Shown piece after piece: positions 17,470-26,402 of a DNA stretch of 46,920 nucleotides. The notes beneath the pieces were generated by a model. The model did no database searches and was not told the DNA's origin. It was given only the letters and a program-made list of their open reading frames with translations. Source of the stretch: Verrucomicrobiia bacterium (GTDB lineage Bacteria > Verrucomicrobiota > Verrucomicrobiae > Limisphaerales > JAKPVM01); contig JAOADO010000004.1 of assembly GCA_026417275.1 (NCBI GenBank), forward strand, positions 15,140 to 62,059. The letters run 5' to 3'. Numbering within the stretch: position 1 is the first letter of the stretch; each line of letters starts with the position of its first letter. The translations under genes and the position numbers were made by a program.

Positions 17470-18741
17470 TTATTTTTGTTCAGAAACAATAAGACAAATT
17501 CCCTCTTTATGACTTCGCAAATAAAGTCTGCCGTTTGAATATGCTGGCGTTGACCAGCAGTTTCCCGAAGGACCTTTTACTTTTCCAATTTCGCGGTATT
17601 CTCTCGGATTTGCTTCGACGAGATAGACGTCTCCCTGGTCGCTGAGGACAATAAAAAAACCATTAACATAAATCAAATTTCCCATGCCAAAGCCATCCTG
17701 CACCCAGCGTTCATTGCCAGTGCCGATTTCCAGGCATTTAAGTGGAGCGGTTTTATATTGCTTGAATCCAAAGATTCCATATAAGAAGCCATTAACATAA
17801 ACCGGCGTACTCCACTGGTTGCAATGTTTATTGCCAACCTTTCGCCACAATTCTCTGACAGTCCAGGAATCAGCATTTTTTGTGACTTTAAAGGCGTATG
17901 CGCCGACTCCGTAGCCCGCAGTGCAGTAAACGATGTCGTTGGCAACAACCGGGGACGAGGCAATTGACACACTGCGCGGGAAATTGTGTTGCCATAAGAT
18001 TTTGCCATTTTCTGGAGAAATAGAAACAACGGCTTGTTGTGTCATAAAAACCGCCTGTTTAACACCATGAATTGTTGCAACAGAAGGCGTTGAATGTGTT
18101 AAACCGAAGTCGCCGTTTTTCCACTTAATCTCACCGGTATCCTTGTTTAATCCGAGAAAACTTTGCCCTTTTGCTCCGCAATTTAGAATGACCACTCCGT
18201 TTTCGACGATGGGCGAGGCGGCATTTTGCCATCCGATGTTCTGAGCTCCAAATTCTTTGATTAAATCTTTTGACCAGATTGCTTTTCCGTCTTTTTCGTC
18301 CAGACAATATAATGATAAATGAGCACTCAGCGCATAGACTTTACCATCAACCACCGTCGGTGTGCTTCGCGGTCCATCATAAGGCGCAGCATCATAGGCA
18401 TAATCGTAACGGGCAATTCCCATTTCTTTTGCCCAGAGTTGTTTCCCGGTGTCTGCATCTAAAGCAATGCAAAATTCTTTTGGAACGCCGTCTTCAATCC
18501 ATTTATCCAGAGTAAAAACTCTGTTTCCCCTGACGCTGAATGAACTAAAACCGCCATGAAGTTCCACACGCCATAGTGTTTTTATGCTTTTCTCATTCCA
18601 ATTTGTGCTGACTCCAATTTCCCTGGAGATAGAATTGTAATCAGGACCTCTATATTGGTTCCAATCGGAACAATATAAGTCTACCTGCATTAATATTGAT
18701 GCAAATGCACAAATGACAGGGATGTTCTTCCAGTCCGCCAT
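17470..18741 (-). CDS. Exported PQQ-binding-like beta-propeller protein (second of a tandem pair)
   Basis: The 423-residue protein starts with a hydrophobic export-like segment (PVICAFASILMQVDLYC) and then DWNQYRGPDYNSIS, the usual opening of the Verrucomicrobia/Planctomycetes PQQ-like propellers. Repeated blade signatures include ALDADTGKQLWAKE, YCLDEKDGKAIWSKDL, GLNKDTGEIKWKN and SPENGKILWQHNF, each a W-ending strand of a quinoprotein-like blade. No attached cytochrome or dehydrogenase domain is present, so redox activity is uncertain; many such proteins are thought to be scaffolds or binders. It is clearly paralogous to the gene at 18773-20053, 31 bases away. Confidence 0.88.
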   Translation of the reverse strand: MADWKNIPVICAFASILMQVDLYCSDWNQYRGPDYNSISREIGVSTNWNEKSIKTLWRVELHGGFSSFSVRGNRVFTLDKWIEDGVPKEFCIALDADTGKQLWAKEMGIARYDYAYDAAPYDGPRSTPTVVDGKVYALSAHLSLYCLDEKDGKAIWSKDLIKEFGAQNIGWQNAASPIVENGVVILNCGAKGQSFLGLNKDTGEIKWKNGDFGLTHSTPSVATIHGVKQAVFMTQQAVVSISPENGKILWQHNFPRSVSIASSPVVANDIVYCTAGYGVGAYAFKVTKNADSWTVRELWRKVGNKHCNQWSTPVYVNGFLYGIFGFKQYKTAPLKCLEIGTGNERWVQDGFGMGNLIYVNGFFIVLSDQGDVYLVEANPREYREIGKVKGPSGNCWSTPAYSNGRLYLRSHKEGICLIVSEQK

Positions 18742-18772
18742 AATTCAAATTTTTGCAATCTTATCTTACGAT

Positions 18773-20053
18773 TTACTTTAAATCTACGCAGGCGCCTTCT
18801 TTTGTGCTTCGCACATAAAGCCTGCCATTGCTGAAAGACGGAGTTGACCAGCATTTTCCATTCAAAATTTTTGCGCTTGTAACCTCTTTATATTCTTTTG
18901 GAGTTGGTTCAATCACGCACACCCTGCCGTCATCGGCAAGGGCAATTAGTTTGTTGTCAACAAGAATAACGTTTCCCATTCCAAAACCGGGTTTTTCCCA
19001 CATCACTTTTCCAGTTGCAACTTCCACGCATTTAAATGGTCCGGAGCCATATTCCTTGAAAGTGAACATTCCATAAAGATAACCGTCTTTGTAAACAGGT
19101 GTGCTCCACTGGTTGCAAACGGGTTTGTTTCCGGGAATTTTCCATACGGTCTCGGTTTTGAATTTATCACCATCTTTTACGATACGGCACAAGCCGCTTC
19201 CAACATCGTATCCGGCAGAGCAATAAACAAGGTCTTCGCCGCAAACCACTGGAGAAATTGCAGTTGACACATTAAACCTGAATGGGAATCGCCAGAGTTC
19301 GCGCCCTGTTTTTGCTTCGACGGACAATAAACCGCTCTGGAGAAAGAAGATAACCTGTCTGACGCCATGGATTGTGGCGACGGTTGGCGTTGAATGAGTT
19401 ATTCTTTCATCAAAACCTTTCCAGACGACTGAACCATCTCTTTTATTGAATGCAATTAAAGATTGCCCTGCACCGCCGCCGGCAAAAAACACAAGGTCTC
19501 CATCAACCACTGGCGATGCCGCATTTTCCCATCCAATATTCCGACCTGCGAACTCTTGCATTATGTCCTTTTTCCAGATTTCATTTCCTGTGTTTGCGTC
19601 CAAGCAGTAGAGGAGGAGTTTTGGTGTGGAAACATATATACAACCGTCGCTAACAGCCGGGGTTGAGCGAGGTCCATCACCGCCTTTATTATCAGGCGTA
19701 CCAGAGTCTCCCCCAGATTGGTATTTTGCAACAGTTAGCGGTTTTGCCCAGAGTTCTTTTCCTGTTTCAGCGTCAAAGGCAACACATACCTCTGATGGTT
19801 GTCCATCCACATTTCTGCTTACAACTATGTATGCCTTTCCTCCGGCGATTGAGAAAGAGCTAAATCCATTGGGTGTTTCAGCTTTCCAGAGTGTCCTGGG
19901 ACTGTTTCCACTCCACTCCAATTTTGCAGGATTGATTTTTTCAGTTGAAATTCCATCGCTGTTTGCTCCACGATATTGATTCCAATCCGCTCCATAAATA
20001 GAGGCGGTTATTACCAACGCAGTTAACCCTATAATACTTAATTTAATGTTCAT
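18773..20053 (-). CDS. Exported PQQ-binding-like beta-propeller protein (first of a tandem pair)
   Basis: A 426-residue Sec-exported protein: signal peptide MNIKLSIIGLTALVITASIYG, then ADWNQYRGANSDGIS. Blade motifs AFDAETGKELWAKPL, YCLDANTGNEIWKKD, AFNKRDGSVVWKG and SVEAKTGRELWRFPF recur at regular spacing, and the second half keeps CNQWSTPVYKDGYLYGMF, shared almost unchanged with the downstream paralogue. The pair therefore arose by tandem duplication. It begins 22 bases after the end of parA on the same strand. Enzyme activity cannot be assigned; structure is a beta-propeller. Confidence 0.88.
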   Translation of the reverse strand: MNIKLSIIGLTALVITASIYGADWNQYRGANSDGISTEKINPAKLEWSGNSPRTLWKAETPNGFSSFSIAGGKAYIVVSRNVDGQPSEVCVAFDAETGKELWAKPLTVAKYQSGGDSGTPDNKGGDGPRSTPAVSDGCIYVSTPKLLLYCLDANTGNEIWKKDIMQEFAGRNIGWENAASPVVDGDLVFFAGGGAGQSLIAFNKRDGSVVWKGFDERITHSTPTVATIHGVRQVIFFLQSGLLSVEAKTGRELWRFPFRFNVSTAISPVVCGEDLVYCSAGYDVGSGLCRIVKDGDKFKTETVWKIPGNKPVCNQWSTPVYKDGYLYGMFTFKEYGSGPFKCVEVATGKVMWEKPGFGMGNVILVDNKLIALADDGRVCVIEPTPKEYKEVTSAKILNGKCWSTPSFSNGRLYVRSTKEGACVDLK

Positions 20054-20075
20054 ATAATTTTATAACGAAATACTG

Positions 20076-20855
20076 TTAAATCTTCTTCAATCTTTCTGCA
20101 ACTTCCTGGGCCAGAAGTTGATATGCCGCGGAACCTGGATTGTATTTATCGTAATAAATGATTGGTTTGCCAAAACTTGGCGCTTCGGCAAGACGTGTGG
20201 TTCGCGGTATAACGGTTTCGAACACTGCTTCACCGAAATATTTCCTGACATCGCTTACAACCATGCGGGATAGATTGGTTCTGCTGTCAAACATTGTCAT
20301 GACAATCCCGAATAAATGGAGACGGGGATTCAATCCTGCATCGCGCAACTGGTTCATCACCCTGGTGAGAGTAGAAATTCCTTCCAGCGCATAATATTCG
20401 CATTGGAGAGGTACGAGCAAACCGTCCGCAGTGGCAAACGCGTTCAGCGTCAACATTCCGAGCGATGGCGGACAATCAATTATAATTAAGTCGTATCTAT
20501 CGCTTGAACGGACAGGGTCTAATATAGAGGCAAGCCTTAACAAATGATTATCAAGGCGCGCAATTTCCAGTTCGGCGCCGCAAAGGTCAACTTCGCTCGG
20601 GACCAAATCCAGATTTGGAAATTGTGTATAAACAATCTTTTCTTCGAGCGAACCATCACCAAGCAATGGTTTGTAGACGCTGATTCCCTCCTGCTTTTCG
20701 ATGCCCACTCCGCTTGTGGCATTTGCCTGTGGGTCAAGGTCCAGCAAAAGAACTTTTCGTTCAATAGCGGCAAGACAGGCGGAAAGATTTACCGCGGTGG
20801 TAGTCTTTCCTACCCCGCCTTTCTGGTTTGCCACAACTATTACTTTTGCCGCCAC
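20076..20855 (-). CDS. parA: ParA/Soj-family ATPase
   Basis: ParA-type ATPases pattern the nucleoid and position chromosomes or other cargo. The 259 residues carry the deviant Walker A motif NQKGGVGKTTTAVNL (residues about 8-22), LLLDLDPQANATSG, the Walker B IIIDCPPSLGMLTLNA, and TVIPRTTRLAEAPSFGKP, all hallmarks of the chromosomal Soj subgroup. No parB follows; instead the PQQ propellers do, only 22 bases on. It either works with a parB encoded elsewhere or positions something else. The start ATG opens with M-A-A-K-V-I-V-V. Confidence 0.93.
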   Translation of the reverse strand: MAAKVIVVANQKGGVGKTTTAVNLSACLAAIERKVLLLDLDPQANATSGVGIEKQEGISVYKPLLGDGSLEEKIVYTQFPNLDLVPSEVDLCGAELEIARLDNHLLRLASILDPVRSSDRYDLIIIDCPPSLGMLTLNAFATADGLLVPLQCEYYALEGISTLTRVMNQLRDAGLNPRLHLFGIVMTMFDSRTNLSRMVVSDVRKYFGEAVFETVIPRTTRLAEAPSFGKPIIYYDKYNPGSAAYQLLAQEVAERLKKI

Positions 20856-21052
20856 GCCGTAAATTAAATTCTATAATGCGAGCAATTTCAAGAAACTTTG
20901 ATTTAAATTTTAAGGACGCCTAAAATTTTAAAACTTAATTATATAAACATAATTTTGAATAACTGGCATTGTTTGTACTTATTATTTGGGGCAATTCTTA
21001 AATAAATCCGTTTTTAATTGCAATTTATTGATTTGTAGAATACATAATAAAC

Positions 21053-21856
21053 ATGGTTTTACCGGCAGATTACCATATTCACACTAAGTTGTGCAGACAT
21101 GCAGTGGGTGAGATTGAGGAATATGTTTCAAAGGCTGTGGATAAAGGGTTAAAAGAAATTGGTTTTTCCGATCATTCGCCAATGCCAGAGGATGATTTCG
21201 ATGATTGGAGAATGAAATTTTCTGAGTTAGATTCATATGTGGAAAGCATACGCGCGGCTCAGAAGAAATTTCCGCAAATTAAAATTCGCCTTGCTTTAGA
21301 AATGGATTTTATACCCGGTTGCGAGGATTGGATAAAAAAACTTTCCGCTCTTTACCAGTGGGATTACCTTATTGGCTCGGTGCATTATGTTGACAAAAAA
21401 TGGGATATTGATAACCCGAATAAGAAAGATGAGTGGAATCGGTGCAATATCACAGAAGTCTGGGAAAATTATATTAACAGACTTACACAGGCAGCTGAAA
21501 GCGGATTATTCGATATTATCGGTCATGTTGACCTGGCAAAAAAATTCGGTCATTTTCCAGAAAAAGACTGTTCTGAATTGTTTCGCAATTTCTTGAGGGT
21601 TGCAAAAAAAAATAACACTTTAATTGAAATTAACACCGCAGGATTGAGAAAGGAATGCCGTCAAATTTATCCTGACTCAAGAATTCTAACGATGGCGAAA
21701 GTGGAAGGGGTTGGCATAACATTTGGTTCAGACTCGCACGCGCCGGAAGAAGTAGGCATGGATTTCGAACACGCCATAAAATTAGCAAAATCATGCGGTT
21801 TTAGCGAGTATCATATTTTTGAATCTCGCATTAAAAAGACTGTTCCACTTTATTAG
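21053..21856 (+). CDS. hisJ: PHP-family phosphatase, probably histidinol-phosphatase (HisJ/HisK type)
   Basis: PHP-type histidinol phosphatases convert histidinol phosphate to histidinol. The 267 residues contain the metal-binding motifs in order: DYHIHTKLCRHA, GFSDHSPMPED, EMDFIPG, GSVHYVD, IIGHVDLAKKFG and GSDSHAPEEVG. This pattern fits HisJ/HisK closely, although no other his gene is nearby, so a different phosphoester cannot be excluded. The ATG lies only five bases after CATAAT; no Shine-Dalgarno is visible, so the message may have a very short leader. Confidence 0.85.
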   Translation: MVLPADYHIHTKLCRHAVGEIEEYVSKAVDKGLKEIGFSDHSPMPEDDFDDWRMKFSELDSYVESIRAAQKKFPQIKIRLALEMDFIPGCEDWIKKLSALYQWDYLIGSVHYVDKKWDIDNPNKKDEWNRCNITEVWENYINRLTQAAESGLFDIIGHVDLAKKFGHFPEKDCSELFRNFLRVAKKNNTLIEINTAGLRKECRQIYPDSRILTMAKVEGVGITFGSDSHAPEEVGMDFEHAIKLAKSCGFSEYHIFESRIKKTVPLY

Positions 21857-21931
21857 AATAATGAAATTGAGAAATAAATTTTTTCTGCTATCTTATAATA
21901 GTTTTTTTGGTTTTTGAGGAAGGAATTTAAA

Positions 21932-22810
21932 ATGAACGATTTAAAGGATAAACTTGTAGAACTTATACGGCGGACATCCGCGGAGATACCGCAGGATGTA
22001 TATAAAACAATCCTCTCGGCTCTTGAAAACGAAAAGAAGGGCACGATAGCTGAATCTGCGTTGAAAATCATCGACCAAAATATTGCGATGGCAAAACAAA
22101 GGTCTCAACCAATATGCCAGGATACGGGCAGTATTTTGTTCTATGTGGATTGTCCAAAGGGCTTTGACCAAATTGAATTCGAAGAAGCGGCTAAAGCGGC
22201 TGTTAAAGAATCCACAGAAAAAGGATATTTAAGGCAAAATTCAGTAGATTCGATTAGCGGAAAAAATTCTGGCACAAACATTGGAGCAGGTTCTCCTGTT
22301 CTGCATTTTCATCAACATCGCTCGTCTGATATTGCTGTGAGACTGATTCTTAAAGGCGGCGGATGCGAAAATGTTGGTGCCCAGTATTCATTGCCGTATG
22401 AAAAATTGAAAGCCGATAGGGACCTGAAAGGATGTCGCAAGGTTATCCTTGACGCTGTTTTTCAGGCGCAGGGAAAGGGGTGTGGTCCGGGAGTGATTGG
22501 AGTGTGTATCGGGGGCGATAGGGCTACAGGTTATGAAGCCTCCAAACGTCAACTTTTGAGAAAACTTGACGACCGAAATCCTGTGAAAGAATTGGATGAA
22601 CTTGAACAGGATATCTTAAAGACCGCCAATGAATTGGGAATTGGTCCGATGGGGTTTGGCGGAAAGACGACGCTCCTTGGCGTTAAGATATGCGCTTTGA
22701 ATCGTGTGCCTGCGTCGTTTTTCGTAAGCGTCAGTTATATGTGTTGGGCATTCAGAAGACAGGGTTTTGTTCTGGATGAAAAATGCAATATCAAACAGTG
22801 GCTTTATTAA
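21932..22810 (+). CDS. Fumarate hydratase class I, alpha subunit
   Basis: Two-subunit class I fumarases use a [4Fe-4S] cluster to hydrate fumarate to malate; tartrate dehydratase is the close alternative. About 292 residues include QPICQDTGSI (first cluster cysteine), SVDSISGKNSGTNIG, KGCGPGVIGVCIGGDRA (second cysteine candidate) and GIGPMGFGGKTTLLGVKI. I place the start at 21932 because GAGGAAGGAA sits about eight bases before it; an in-frame TTG at 21914 lies inside that site. A perfect TATAAT at 21894-21899 could be its -10. The beta subunit follows 21 bases on. The oxygen-sensitive type suggests low-oxygen growth, by inference. Confidence 0.93.
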   Translation: MNDLKDKLVELIRRTSAEIPQDVYKTILSALENEKKGTIAESALKIIDQNIAMAKQRSQPICQDTGSILFYVDCPKGFDQIEFEEAAKAAVKESTEKGYLRQNSVDSISGKNSGTNIGAGSPVLHFHQHRSSDIAVRLILKGGGCENVGAQYSLPYEKLKADRDLKGCRKVILDAVFQAQGKGCGPGVIGVCIGGDRATGYEASKRQLLRKLDDRNPVKELDELEQDILKTANELGIGPMGFGGKTTLLGVKICALNRVPASFFVSVSYMCWAFRRQGFVLDEKCNIKQWLY

Positions 22811-22831
22811 AATTAACGCACAGGAGATAAC

Positions 22832-23410
22832 ATGATTAAGTTAACATCGCCATTTACAGAAGAAAAGATTCGCGCCCTGAAGGTTGGAGACGAGGTTTTG
22901 ATAAGCGGAACGGTGTTTACCGGACGCGATGCTGTGCATAAATATCTGCACGATGGCGGAGCCTTGCCGCCTGAGGTCAATTTGCGCAACGGAATAATCT
23001 ACCATTGCGGTCCGGTTGTTATTAAGGACGAGAAAGGAGAATGGAAAGTTGTTGCCGCCGGTCCTACCACTTCCATCCGCGAAGAACCATATCAGGGACA
23101 AATTATCAAGGAATATTCTCTGCGCGGGATTATTGGGAAAGGCGGTATGGGAGACCGAACGCTTGAAGCGTGTCGCCAGTGTGGTTGTGTTTATTTACAT
23201 GCTGTTGGCGGAGCGGCGCAGGTCCTTGCTGAATGCATCAAAAAGGTAAAAGGTGTTTACCTGATGGAGAAATTTGGTGCTCCAGAAGCCATCTGGGAAT
23301 TTGAAGTCGAGGATTTTCCGGTGGTTGTTACAATGGATTCTCACGGAAGGTCTCTCCATAAAGAAATTTATGAATTGAGCGCTCAGGAATTGGCGAAGAG
23401 AATCCAGTAA
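22832..23410 (+). CDS. Fumarate hydratase class I, beta subunit
   Basis: The 192-residue partner supplies the swivelling substrate-binding domain. Family motifs are KVGDEVLISGTVFTGRDAVH, IIYHCGPVV, AGPTTSIREEPYQ, IGKGGMGDRTLEAC and GAPEAIWEFEVEDFPV with the conserved D-S-H-G near the end. A strong CAGGAG precedes the ATG by six bases. Its TAA stop (23408-23410) is followed, in the same reading frame, by the aminotransferase coding sequence. Confidence 0.94.
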   Translation: MIKLTSPFTEEKIRALKVGDEVLISGTVFTGRDAVHKYLHDGGALPPEVNLRNGIIYHCGPVVIKDEKGEWKVVAAGPTTSIREEPYQGQIIKEYSLRGIIGKGGMGDRTLEACRQCGCVYLHAVGGAAQVLAECIKKVKGVYLMEKFGAPEAIWEFEVEDFPVVVTMDSHGRSLHKEIYELSAQELAKRIQ

Positions 23411-23446
23411 AAAAACAAGATTGCATACTCCACGGATACGCAAAGA

Positions 23447-24619
23447 CTGACAATCGAAAAAATTCTTAATGATGAATCTCTGCGCTGGCGGGAATTTCCT
23501 GTAACGCAAAAAAAGATTTTTCTTGCCCATGCCGGGGTATGTCCGTTGCCGCGCCGGGTTTCAGCGGCAATGATAGAATATCTAACCGCAGCTCAAAACG
23601 GCGACCAGGAAGAGGTTTTCAGAGATTTAAGATTATTAGAGATTCGCCAATCTGCAGCAAAGTTAATTGGAGCGTTACCGGAAGAAATCGCACTGGTTGG
23701 GCCAACATCGGTTGGATTGAGCATAATAGCCGCAGGTATCCGCATAAAACCCGGCGAAAATATTTTAATCTACTTTGATGATTATCCATCCAATGTTTAT
23801 CCGTGGCTGAACTTGCGGGAAAACGGTGTTGAAATCAGAAGGTTGATTGCAGGCGAACTCGGCAGGATTACTGCGGAGGATGTTTTAAAACAGGTTGATG
23901 CAAATACGCGCCTCGTGGCATTGGCTTCATGCCATTTTTTATCGGGCTGGCGGATTTGTGTGGATGAAATCGGACGCGAACTTCGCCAAAAAGGGATTTT
24001 CTTTTGTGTCGACGCGATTCAAACGCTTGGTGCATTTCCCACGATAGTCAATAACGTAGATTTTTTAGCCGCAGACGCACACAAATGGCTTCTTGGTCCG
24101 TGTGGAGCAGGCATTTTATATATTAGAAAAGAACTTCAAGAATTTATAAAGCCAGTTTTGCTTGGCTGGCACAATGTGCGATGTCCTGGTTTTGTTGCTC
24201 AGGATGAAATAGTTTTTCCGACGGACGCAAGAAAATATGAAGCAGGTACGCATCCGATTGCGTTGTTGGCGGGACTGAAGGCGTCGTTAGATTTAATCCA
24301 TGAAGTTGGAATTGATAATATCTCGGGCGAACTCTTGAGAAAACGGCGAAAAATTGTAAATATGTTGGAAAAATTAAATGCGGGAATTCCGAATGTTTCT
24401 GCGCCAGAGCAAAATCAATCCGCGATTGTTTCTTTTTTGATTCAGGAGAATAACACGGAATTACTGCATAAAAACTTGATTCAATCGGGTATTATTACAT
24501 CGTTAAGACAGGATAGAAATGGAAGAAAGTTTATACGAATCTCTCCTCATTTTTACAATACGGATATGGAAATTCTAAAATTAGAGGAGACAATTGGCGC
24601 TGTCTTGAATAAACATTGA
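23447..24619 (+). CDS. Aminotransferase class V-fold PLP enzyme, start codon uncertain
   Basis: A fold-type I PLP enzyme related to cysteine desulfurases and kynureninase-like aminotransferases. Key segments are FLAHAGVCPLPRRV near the N-terminus, VALASCHFLSGWRI, FFCVDAIQTLG, and ADAHKWLLGPCG with the PLP lysine. The conserved HAGVCPLPRR block lies upstream of the first ordinary start codon (TTG 23546), so the true start must be further left. The frame is open back to the fumarase stop but contains no ATG, GTG or TTG; the best candidate is CTG at 23447, giving L-T-I-E-K-I-L-N-D-E. It ends 12 bases before trpF. Substrate unknown. Confidence 0.8.
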   Translation: MTIEKILNDESLRWREFPVTQKKIFLAHAGVCPLPRRVSAAMIEYLTAAQNGDQEEVFRDLRLLEIRQSAAKLIGALPEEIALVGPTSVGLSIIAAGIRIKPGENILIYFDDYPSNVYPWLNLRENGVEIRRLIAGELGRITAEDVLKQVDANTRLVALASCHFLSGWRICVDEIGRELRQKGIFFCVDAIQTLGAFPTIVNNVDFLAADAHKWLLGPCGAGILYIRKELQEFIKPVLLGWHNVRCPGFVAQDEIVFPTDARKYEAGTHPIALLAGLKASLDLIHEVGIDNISGELLRKRRKIVNMLEKLNAGIPNVSAPEQNQSAIVSFLIQENNTELLHKNLIQSGIITSLRQDRNGRKFIRISPHFYNTDMEILKLEETIGAVLNKH

Positions 24620-24631
24620 TGAGGTAAAACT

Positions 24632-25261
24632 ATGCCGATAAAGGTAAAAATCTGCGGTATAACGAATCTTGAAGATGCGCTTGCAGCGGTTGAGTTCGGA
24701 GCAGATGCGCTTGGTTTCATTTTTTATCCCAAAAGTCCACGTTATATAACGCCGGATGATGCGGCAAAAATTAGAAGAATAATAAACCCTTTTGTTAGGG
24801 TGGTTGGAGTTTTTGTTGATGAATCGTATACGTTTATAAACTCTGTGGACGAACAGGTTAATCTGGATTTTATTCAATTGCACGGAAATGAATCGCCGGA
24901 ACTTTGCAGACTTTTTGAAGAAAAAACCATAAAAGCCTTCAGGGTTAAGGATAGCTTCCCGCGGGAGAGATTAATGGAATATAAAAATGTTATCTGGCTT
25001 TTAGATACCTTTGCTCCAGACACTCACGGCGGAACAGGTACAACTTTTGATTGGCAAATTGCCCTTCGCGCTAAGGAATTTAATCCTAATATTATATTAT
25101 CTGGCGGATTAACCCCTGAAAATGTTGCTGATGCGGTTAAGATGGTAAAGCCAATTGCAGTTGATGTTGCAAGCGGGGTAGAAAGCGCTCCTGGTAAAAA
25201 AGACAGAGAAAAATTAAAACGGTTTATAAAAAATGCAAAAATTGCAGGTTTTGAGATGTAG
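24632..25261 (+). CDS. trpF: Phosphoribosylanthranilate isomerase
   Basis: TrpF catalyses the Amadori rearrangement in tryptophan synthesis. The 209-residue single TIM barrel contains VKICGITNLEDALAA (catalytic cysteine C9 region), ALGFIFYPKSPRYI, VGVFVDE, LDFIQLHGNESPE, LLDTFAPDTHGGTGTTFDW (catalytic aspartate) and LSGGLTPENV, then VDVASGVE. A GAGGT site precedes the ATG. It is separated from the other trp genes and lies behind fumAB and the class V aminotransferase. Confidence 0.97.
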   Translation: MPIKVKICGITNLEDALAAVEFGADALGFIFYPKSPRYITPDDAAKIRRIINPFVRVVGVFVDESYTFINSVDEQVNLDFIQLHGNESPELCRLFEEKTIKAFRVKDSFPRERLMEYKNVIWLLDTFAPDTHGGTGTTFDWQIALRAKEFNPNIILSGGLTPENVADAVKMVKPIAVDVASGVESAPGKKDREKLKRFIKNAKIAGFEM

Positions 25262-25421
25262 ACTTTTAACTAAGTTAAAAGCATATAATAATTAGTAGCA
25301 GAAAGCAATTATTGCCTGCAATTAGCCATTTCTGGGTTATTGTTTGTTTTTGCCAATAGAAATAAGAAATAAATTATATAAAATATTTGTAATCAAATGT
25401 TTTTTTAACAAGGGGTAAAAC

Positions 25422-25721
25422 TTATTGGAAATCGTAAACTACCACTTTTGAACAATTTGGTTTAAACACTTTTTCCACAAACTCAATATGTTGAGGATGT
25501 TCCTGGTATTTGTCCTGTGATTCTTTATCCCTGAAAACAATGTTTAACCCGACCTGATATGACTGGTCAACTACGCTCCGATGGCTTGGAACCATTTTGC
25601 CCACATGGAAGTGAAGGATTCCAGGGATTGTTTTTAAATACCGATTTGCGCCTTCCACAAGCGCCTCCGTGGCATTTTTAATTTCTGGTTTTGTCCAAAA
25701 AATAACAATGTGCGAAAACAT
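25422..25721 (-). CDS. Dabb-domain (stress-responsive A/B barrel) protein
   Basis: The 99 residues match the small ferredoxin-like Dabb fold: MFSHIVIFWTKPE at the start, a helix, GILHFHVGKMVPSHRS, then YQVGLNIVFRDKESQDKYQ and HPQHIEFVEKVFKP at the end. These dimeric alpha/beta-barrel proteins are of mostly unknown function; a few bind small hydrophobic molecules or act as cyclases. It is a lone minus-strand gene between trpF and yajC, with AT-rich flanks of 160 and 260 bases holding no further gene. Confidence 0.88.
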   Translation of the reverse strand: MFSHIVIFWTKPEIKNATEALVEGANRYLKTIPGILHFHVGKMVPSHRSVVDQSYQVGLNIVFRDKESQDKYQEHPQHIEFVEKVFKPNCSKVVVYDFQ

Positions 25722-25905
25722 GGAAAAATTATTAAATAAATTTGTTTATTAATCAATGGATTAATTAACGGATTTTTAAAAATAATGTTTAAAAAACAAT
25801 TCAACATATTTATAAATAACAACTTGCATTTTTATCGAAGGTTGGACGCTATTTGCATATGTAAAAATGTTTTTGAAAATCGGGTTCTATCTGATTAAAC
25901 ATATC

Positions 25906-25934
25906 TTGCAATGGAAATTTTTGTATCTTATGCT
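25906..25934 (+). promoter_or_regulatory. Putative promoter of yajC-secDF
   Basis: TTGCAA (25906-25911), a 17-base spacer and TATGCT (25929-25934) resemble a sigma-70 promoter 48 bases before the yajC start. Moderate matches in an AT-rich region, so tentative. Confidence 0.3.
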
Positions 25935-25981
25935 TGCTAAATTGTAAAAGGTTCTTACATTATTCAAATCACTAAATTGAT

Positions 25982-26335
25982 ATGAAAGTTGAAATGATAG
26001 ATATAATAATGGCATTTGCTCCACCACCGTCGCAGGGACAACAACAGGCGGCGCCTGCGTGGGCAAGTTTTGTCCCCCTGATTTTGTTAATGGTCGTGTT
26101 TTACTTTTTATTGATACGTCCACAACAGAAAAAGGCAAAAGCACACGAGGAAATGCTTAAAAAGATAAAAAGCGGCGATAGAGTGCTTTGCAGTGGTGGC
26201 ATTATTGGCACTGTTATTACGGTGAAGGAAAAAACAGTGACTGTGCGGACTGCCGACGCGAAGATTGAAATCCTTAAATCTGCTGTTTCTGAAATAATTG
26301 AAAGCGGTTTTGACGAAGAACCCCCAAAGAAATAA
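25982..26335 (+). CDS. yajC: Preprotein translocase accessory subunit YajC
   Basis: YajC associates with SecDF at the Sec translocon. The 117 residues have one transmembrane helix (FVPLILLMVVFYFLLI) followed at once by RPQQKKAKAHEEML, the family's signature, and a soluble domain with IKSGDRVLCSGGIIGTV. The first nine residues before MAFAPPPSQ are atypical, so the ATG at 26009 is an alternative start. Neither has a clear ribosome site. The next gene is secDF, the standard yajC partner. Confidence 0.95.
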   Translation: MKVEMIDIIMAFAPPPSQGQQQAAPAWASFVPLILLMVVFYFLLIRPQQKKAKAHEEMLKKIKSGDRVLCSGGIIGTVITVKEKTVTVRTADAKIEILKSAVSEIIESGFDEEPPKK

Positions 26336-26402
26336 GATAGTGGTTAATCAATTTCATTGACACAAAGCGTTAAGCGTAATAAAAGCAAAGATTTATTAAA
26401 AC

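Noticed and set aside
25263..25281. CTTTTAAC/GTTAAAAG hairpin after trpF as a terminator
   Set aside because: The stem is nearly all A-T apart from its two ends and no T-run follows.
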